In this document: piece after piece, positions 57,253 to 64,000 of the stretch
How the letters are laid out: every line of letters starts with the position of its first letter
How positions within the stretch are numbered: the stretch's first letter is position 1
Assembly: GCA_018398805.1 (NCBI GenBank)
Contig: JAGFBZ010000814.1
Location: forward strand, 1,550,001 to 1,614,000
Origin: Hirundichthys speculiger
Taxonomy: Eukaryota > Chordata > Actinopteri > Beloniformes > Exocoetidae
Reading direction: 5' to 3'
Length of the DNA: 64,000 nucleotides
Made by a program: the position numbers and the translations under genes
The notes under the pieces: model-generated
What the model saw: the letters and a program-made list of their open reading frames with translations, nothing else
What the model was told of the DNA's origin: nothing
Databases searched by the model: none

Positions 57253-57977
57253 ACTGTGGGTGTTATAAATGATTCCAGTGTTGCAACGTTAAGGGTGACA
57301 GTGCTGTAAAATGTTACTTGTGCAATTGTAACAGGAGAACAAGGGTCCGTTCTTCAGTTAGCGATAAAGCAAGGATTGCCTGTCCTCCCATGTAGCCCTG
57401 ATACTTTCAGCTGTTACACTTTCTGGCACCTTGTTTGTAATCAAATGTAATCCCATGGAGGTGTGGAAATGCTCTTTGGGAAAGTTCAAAGGGCCAGAAG
57501 AAATGAGGGCGAGAGTCGTCTGCTTCATGTGCAGAAACGGACCGTTATTTTACATACATATTTATGTGTTTACGAGTTTTCCCTGTGATTGAATCCTCCT
57601 GAACAAAACCTGGTTTGTGCTATGAATGCCACACTGTGTTCCACAGTAAAAACAAAACAAAACCCCAAAAAACAGGAAACAGGTATGTGCACCCATCCCA
57701 ACTACTTCAGTGTTGCTATACTTTCTTTTTTTGGAATAAGGTTTAGCGGTCCCATTAGTTTGGCATGAAGGTACAGTGCAGCTAATCAGATATCTGAACC
57801 CAGGGCGTTCATTTTAGGGACCCAGAATGCTTCTCATTTGTTGCTGCTGGTCTGTACAGGTTTTACAACAGTACCCAGGAGACGAGATTGCTGCATAGCT
57901 TCGCCGGCTGGCATCTAGACGTGCGAAATGATCCTTTCTTGGTTCTGTCTGTGAACATGTCCTCTTGTGTCCGTCAG

Positions 57978-58039
57978 GCTCTGACCAGCTGCAGCAACCC
58001 TCAACGGGCTATAAGCATGCCTGCCTTCAACAGATCTGT
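57978..58039 (+). other. Candidate 62-bp internal exon
   Basis: A pyrimidine-rich acceptor (CTCTTGTGTCCGTCAG) precedes 57978 and a GTAAGG donor follows 58039. In the frame set by the first exon (phase 0) it is open, reading ALTSCSNPQRAI and on to FNRS, and ends in phase 2. The compatibility is only suggestive because one random 62-bp stretch in several would also be open. No protein family is recognised. Confidence 0.22.
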
Positions 58040-60366
58040 GTAAGGAGTGCAGCAGATTGGACACAAGCTTCTTACCTTGATGTATTGGGTTTCATTTTCT
58101 TCCGGACCCACTGGGACATTGTATTATTTATAGCATTGCAGAGCACACGAGCTCAACAGCAATCAGCATGAATTCATATTAGTTCTTCAAATGATATGCA
58201 GCTTAACTAAAGTTGGTTTGAGCTAAGCTGTTGACACTTAATGCCACCAGATCCAGTTCCCCGACTTTCTGACACGCCACCTCCTCAGTGCTCCGTCTCT
58301 GGATATTGCTGCTGCCCTGAGCTTAACAGAGCTGAGCTTCAGATGGAACAGCTGCAGGCTGATGTGATGGTGGCACGAGCACATGGTTACACTCAAGGGG
58401 GCTCAGTTGGCTCTGAGCGACACTCAGTGAAACGGAAGACCAATATTGTTTGGTGGAGAGAAGAAAAGCTCCGTGCTGGCTGCATTTTGTGGTTGAGGTA
58501 GAGAGGAAGCAGGTGCTCAGAAGTGAAGCGGACCTCCACGCATCAGCGCGTTCGTGGTCGTGGAAGCCAAATTTAGATCTGGTCAAATCCTGCTGACTTC
58601 AAATGTGCTGGTACCACATGTTGTTTTTAATGTGTCTTTTAGGACTGTTTTGAGAAATCTAATTCAGAAAATTTGTTTGTCTTTGTTGCTGCAGTTGATG
58701 GAATACCGGCTTCAAGGCCTTGATCGCCATAAATTTGACCAAATAATCTGGTGATGTGTTTAACAAGCAAAGTCTTTCTTCATCAAGGACATGCAAACAA
58801 ATACAGTAACTTATTTGTGTCCTGCCATCTTTCCTGCAACCCCAGTTCTGCTGCAGCTCATTGTAGTCTGTCAGTTTTAAATCGTGTGATCACTGCAGAT
58901 CCTGCAGTAGCTTTAACCATTAGCATTAACTAGTGTAGCATAGATTACCTGTTACACTGTTTAACTTAACAGGGACATGCTAGTCATTGATGGACGATAC
59001 AGACTGACTACTGTCGATTCCAGGATAATACGGGCTTTCTGTTAATGTGAAACGTCTCTCCGCTTCTGCACATCTAGAAAGTCTGTGTTAACTGTAAAGT
59101 CTCAGTATCATGTTTTGCTGTGTATAGGCTTGTGGGTTTTTTTTATGCATTTCTTATCAGAAGTTTCAGTTGCAGCACCCATGAACTGCACAAGTTATTC
59201 CAGATTTCCTCTTATATTGTTCTCAAAATCAAGATGACAGAAAAAGTAAAAAAAAAAAACAACAAAATTACGACACTTCTGAGCATCGTAAAAAAGTTTG
59301 GACACACCTAAACCATGTATTTTGAATAAGTCGGAGCAGAGAATAGAAATCTCTTGCTTCTGTTGTGTCTGTCCTTCTGTCCTCCTTTTTTGTTCTTGCT
59401 CTGATTTGTTCATGAAAAGAAGAAGTGACTTGACAAATGCATTTTTAATCAAAGTGAGAGACAAATGCAAAGGCTGTGTGATGGAGCTGTCACTCTGCCT
59501 ACATGACAGCTTTGATAAAATCCTTTGGAATTTTTCATTACTACCAAAGGAGTGATCATCAGTAAACAGATGAAAAATGTTGAACAACAGTGAAGCTGCA
59601 AAGAAGTGCACAGCATTCAGGATGCTACTGTTGCTCACTGCGCACAGCGTTTGTTTCCATTGTAAATGTAGTTTGTAAGTCTTTTGAGTAATTTGTGGCA
59701 AGCAGACAGATGGCCGGGCATGCTGACAGATAATGGAGTTGTGAATGTGGCAGGCTACACTTCTCATGTGACACCTCTTTGACTGTTATCACAGCCACTT
59801 GTCCCCGTACCCATAAAGAGAGACCCACTTAGTTCGCTGTCCTCGTTTTCTGCCGTGATGAAACTGTCGCTCTGGCACCTGAACCGTTCACCTCAGGAGA
59901 CTTTCTAAAAAAACGCACAATGATTTTTCTGCCTCCTTCCACAAAACATTCTCTGACATTCTCGTTCTCTAAGTTTTTTTCTTGATAGCTATTAATGCCC
60001 GCTTCGTTGTCGCAGTCAGACTGCATCTGTAAGTGCTTTCCTGTTTGAGAAATTGATGTCAAACGGTCTTGCTTGAGGGTTTGTCTCTTCTTGGCTTGTT
60101 TGAATGTGAATCCTCGGGGATTTGTGATAAAATTCAAATCGGAGGCTGCTGACAGGAGGGGGAATGATGAAACCTGATTAGAATATGGCTTGACTTAATT
60201 AACTAAGGATTTTTTTTTCTTATTCTATCTATCTGTGAGTAATCTAATTACAGATGGTGGTTTTCCAGTTCCTATCAGATAAAATATAACTAGTCCCATG
60301 AGGAGTTACTCCCCAAGCCCCTCCTGGGCTCTTTGTCACAAAGCTGTGCTGAGGAGTTACCAGATT

Positions 60367-60374
60367 TGACGTCA
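60367..60374. promoter_or_regulatory. Perfect CRE palindrome
   Basis: TGACGTCA in single-copy DNA, following AGGAGTTACCAGATT. Third perfect copy in the window. Confidence 0.35.
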
Positions 60375-61024
60375 GAGCAGTCAGAGAGCTTTGTCTGCGT
60401 ATTCTGCAGTGTTACGTTGGTCCTACCAAGTACCCTGAAACTGCCTGCATGTCTGACAGATATGCAGTAGGTACATCATCATCAAATTTGAATGAAAAAG
60501 TAGGTTCTACGAAGGAAGTCCTTGTCAGTGTTTTCAACTGACAAGTCACACATTTTTAGTTACACCATTAAAAAGTAGTCATCAGGACATTGGGAGCACA
60601 TATTGTTTCTGAGCAATGGCACTGCCCTTGAAAATGGTGGCCTACAGACCATTTCAGTTGCAGCGAGGACTTCGAACGTAATTATGAACAGATGGAGGAC
60701 CTCTCATATTCTTTACTGTAGTCCCGCTTTTCACTGCCTTTGTTCTTCCAGCTCCTTTCTAACTTCTTTATATTTTCCTTTCAAACTCCTCAGAGTGTAG
60801 CAAACTTCTTCGAGCTGACATGATCTTTTGTTTCTGATTGTTGAATATCTGAGCAGCTCTTGTCATGGTTGCTGATTGGAAAGATCAAGAGTTGCTCGTC
60901 AACTGCAGTCTCTTTTATGTAAGAGAAGTTAAAGGCCCAAAATGCGATTCAAGCACTTCTGCTTAGAGATGACACTCATATTAGTGCCAACATCTTGCTT
61001 CCCTGTTTCACATCTTTTTCTCCC

Positions 61025-61044
61025 TTTTTTTTTTTTTTTTTTTT
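61025..61044 (+). repeat. T20 homopolymer
   Basis: Uninterrupted run of 20 T in a pyrimidine-rich stretch. Confidence 0.9.
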
Positions 61045-64000
61045 GGTCTGTCTAAACTCCTCATTTCTTCCCCATCTACCTTGGCATTTCTTCTGTGCTC
61101 CATCTTTATGTGTGGCTCTCATAGGAAGAAACAGCCCTTAGCTGTAAATTGGCTCATTTCTCACATTTCATTTTCGAAAGTTGCAGCAGGTATAAGGGAG
61201 TGGGGGTGATAACTTGCTAGCCCAGCACATTGGTAGAAGTGTGAATTCATTAGTCTCCCTGGCTCCTTGAAACAAGAGAATGAGAGTTTTTCCTCAAATA
61301 AGCCAGAAATGCACCTCTTTCCATATTGCATTTCACTGTCAAACCCTCAATATGTGCACACAAGCATCTTATATACTGACCATGAAATTCATCAGAAGCA
61401 GGCATTTAACACTGAACACTCTGCAGCTCACCAGGCTCTGGTGCGTTTTTTTTTTTTTTCTTTTTTAAGGGACAAAAAATATCAGGACATTTTCATTATT
61501 CTGCAAATGTGTTAAGTCCGTAAAAGCATAAAATTAGATATCTGTGGAGCATAAAATTAATTCTGAGACCTCTACAAAAGGTCAAAGGATATTTTCAAAC
61601 TAAACCCACGATTAGCTTCTTGTTTGACATACATTGTTAATGCTCGGTAAGAAGTCAGCCAGTGTGGAATTGGTATGTCCAGTCACGCATAATCCATCTT
61701 TGAAGTCTTTTAATTCTGTTGTGACCTACTAAGGATTATAGATGAATTTCTCTTATTGTTCTGATTCAAGTACATAACATTTAAACATTACTGGTTGTGG
61801 GGAGCTCTGCTGCTCTCGCAGTTTGTGTGTACTCTCCAGCTGCCACTTTCCATGCTCACAGATTAGAACCAGGAGAGTGTATTAGCCAATTACAGTTATA
61901 TCTTTGTCCTGCCGCAGAATCCCCACAGACTGTCTGCAGCCCTCCCCTTCAGTCACAAGAGTACCCTCTTTTCTCTCTTGCAGCCCAGTTTGTCAAATCA
62001 CTCATTCAGATTGGTGTCGTTTTGAGTGGGGGCTGGTGTGTTTCTTTAGAGAGGGATGATTACGGTAAAAGCAGATGAAAAGCCAAAATGCAGATGATGC
62101 TTAATCTCTTTTTGAGGAGTCTTACCTCCTCTAGATTTTCTTCACCCTTTATCTCATGATTTCATTTCCCTTTAGTTCAAGGTCTTCCCTGTGTCCCACT
62201 GACCTCCCATTTTCCCTCTTGATTTCTTCCTGTCTTGATCTCCTTTCTACACTTCGTTTCATTTTCTGGTTTTATCTCTCAGTGCTCCCCCTTTCCTGTA
62301 TCTTTTTGGTCCTACTCTTTTTGTCCCCTTGGCAGCAGACCCTCTTCATGTGTGGACGACACGGCACCAACTCCATGTAAATATGCAGGCTAGATTAGTC
62401 CTCAGTCCCTTGGTTAATTGAAAATCATTATGACTAACTACAGTCAGGAGTTGTGCTCCAAAAAAGATCCTTTCGCCGGCTCTGCTGAGGCTGCTCTGAT
62501 CTCCTTTGCTCTCCCTGCCCCTTCCCTCAAACCCAGAGCCCACTTTTCAAATCGCTCTTCTCGAAGAAGCAGAGCACAGTGTTGGAAAATGAGGTTAAGT
62601 GTGCAGACTGACCGACCTTCAATATTGCAGCGCCCTCCATATCAGAATCTGACAGCCCGTGAGAGTGTAGAAAGCGAGGGCTTGCTGGGATGAGTTGTAA
62701 TTGGACTGGGATACCAGAGAGTAGATGAAGCATTTAAGGCTTCGACCTGTCTTATTTTCAGTGCATGAAGGGCGCGAGATGACAGATTCACCTCTGTGGT
62801 TTTTTGACAACCGTTTTCCTTTGACCACAACAAACAACATGCATTCGTTAGATACGTCCTTAATCCCTTATTCAATCTGGCTGGTAGAGCCCTACAAGAC
62901 AGGCACAGTGTGCAGAAAAATATCAGCACTGAGTTCATCATTCTGTGCTTCCTTCTTTTTTTCCCCCCGCTGATCATAAATTCAGTCTGTGGGGTGCTAT
63001 TTTAAACAGGCCTCTCCTTCTCTATCTGATCTTGTGTTGTTACTCGGGGATATGGGGGATTGAACAGAGTGTGTCGAGGCTCTTTGGAAACAAGGTCCTC
63101 CACGTTGCCCCTGGTCACAGCCTCCCTTTCAAGCAGCTAATTTTATGCAACCCTCATCATGCCTTTGGAGCAGCAAGAGACACTGAGCGATATTATCTTT
63201 AGGATGGTGCCAAAATAAGAGGAGGAAATTGAATGGAAACTTTTGCTATGCATAAAGGCAAGAGGTATATCATCACGGGAGAACATTTTTCTGTTCTGCC
63301 TCCATCCTCTATCCTCATGTATTATTTTCTCCAAATCTGTTTCTTTTCTCTCAGTTTCTCTTCTGTTTCACATTTTATGTACTGGGAGATTGGGAGATTG
63401 GGGAAAATACAGTTCTCTGGTTTCATCTATCAGGATAAAGAATCAGGTTTTTTGAACAACAGCAGATGAACAACAGCACATGTTGCACGGTGTCATTTGT
63501 TTAACATAAACTAACCCAACATGAAGGACTAATGTGTGGAAAATCAAGTATGCATCATTGTTCAGTAGCTTCTATAACAACCTACAGAAGCAGTAAAATG
63601 AACTATTCATTTTCTGAATGGTTTTTCTGTCCCACATTTTCTGTCCCACTCTTCTGAACAATGATGCTTCAGTTCATAAATTACCCTACCATTATTTGTC
63701 TATCTGCTATTTTGCTGTTATCTGCCTTCCTTTTTTTTGCGTTTGTGAGAGTTTGCATAATAATTGTACCTTATTTATTTTTATTTTTCCCTTGCCCTGT
63801 TGCCTCGTCCACCAAAGTGAAGACGTGATGCAATCTGTTTGATTCCTTTGCGAGGCTATTTTTTTTTTTTTTTATTTCCATTACACAAATTTGAATTTTT
63901 TACACAATTGAAATTAATTGGTATGAACTAGATCATGAAAAGGAATTAACTGGATTATACATTAATTAGTGAACTGAAGTGAATTGGCATGCAATTTGGA

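Larger units (their letters stand above)
58040..64000. other. Presumed intronic or intergenic DNA, right edge
   Basis: No recognised exon or intact transposon. Seen: an 86-codon + frame at 58241-58501 (with AELQMEQLQADVMVARA, mildly coiled-coil-like, no family); a third CRE palindrome at 60367-60374; T-runs at 61025-61044 and 63859-63873; a pyrimidine-rich tract at 62110-62335 ending in an acceptor-like TTGGCAG; and conserved-looking DNA around 60170-60300 and 62390-62480. Confidence 0.4.

Noticed and set aside
59290..59310. AAGTTTGGACACACCT, matching a common fish transposon end
   Set aside because: Only about 16 bp match and neither the flanking consensus nor an opposite end is present.
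59195..59767. 190-codon minus-strand open frame
   Set aside because: Low-complexity Phe/Gln/Lys composition at its end, no domain and no splice context; includes an A-run translation (FFFYFF).
1..64000. CRISPR arrays, bacterial operons or phage genes
   Set aside because: No regularly spaced repeats, no Shine-Dalgarno/ORF packing; composition and repeats are those of a fish genome.

Overview
This window reads as vertebrate, most likely teleost (percomorph-type) fish, nuclear DNA. The composition is moderately AT-rich and CpG-depleted, with no densely packed genes. It carries a fish-style set of small transposons: hAT-like elements with 8-bp target duplications, pogo/Tigger-like elements at TA, a tRNA-derived SINE with a (GGAT)n tail, L2-like and jockey/CR1-like LINEs, and a solo LTR. 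Nearly all ATG-to-stop ORFs are short and random-looking. The longest recognisable protein sequences belong to dead transposable elements.

Layout. Bases 1-11000 are mostly single-copy non-coding DNA, with a LINE/SINE tail (575-656), a SINE fragment (1023-1131) and an hAT-like element (1182-1862). At 11115-13392 a SINE is interrupted by a 1.9-kb hAT-like element, which contains a second TIR element, which contains a 165-bp palindrome. At 14185-15886 two diverged direct repeats flank a minus-strand THAP-domain-like relic. Two further hAT-like elements (15989-16426, 21482-22099) have perfect 8-bp target duplications. Bases 22158-28650 are single-copy. At 28652-29819 a pogo-like element with a transposase tail relic is split by a solo LTR. 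At 31442-33067 is a TIR element flanked by AT, followed by an L2-type reverse-transcriptase relic. From 38040 to 43213 lie a pogo-like MITE and two minus-strand LINE copies, one retaining about 3 kb with endonuclease and reverse-transcriptase motifs but broken by frameshifts.

The only convincing host gene signal is on the + strand at about 48100-49102: a CpG-rich stretch, a leader with upstream ATGs, and a nine-codon first coding segment (MMKWQPRKK) ending at a strong GTGAGT splice donor. The gene is not recognised. The sequence after 49103 is then probably intron 1. Phase-compatible candidate downstream exons begin at 56030 and 57978, but neither is proven. A separate candidate signal-peptide exon with a strong donor lies at 44162-44219. 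The picture is a large regulatory/upstream region and first intron of one + strand gene, with possible CTCF, CRE and POU sites. I did not find a clearly new multi-gene system. The most unusual structures are the nested transposon stack and the THAP-like relic between direct repeats.
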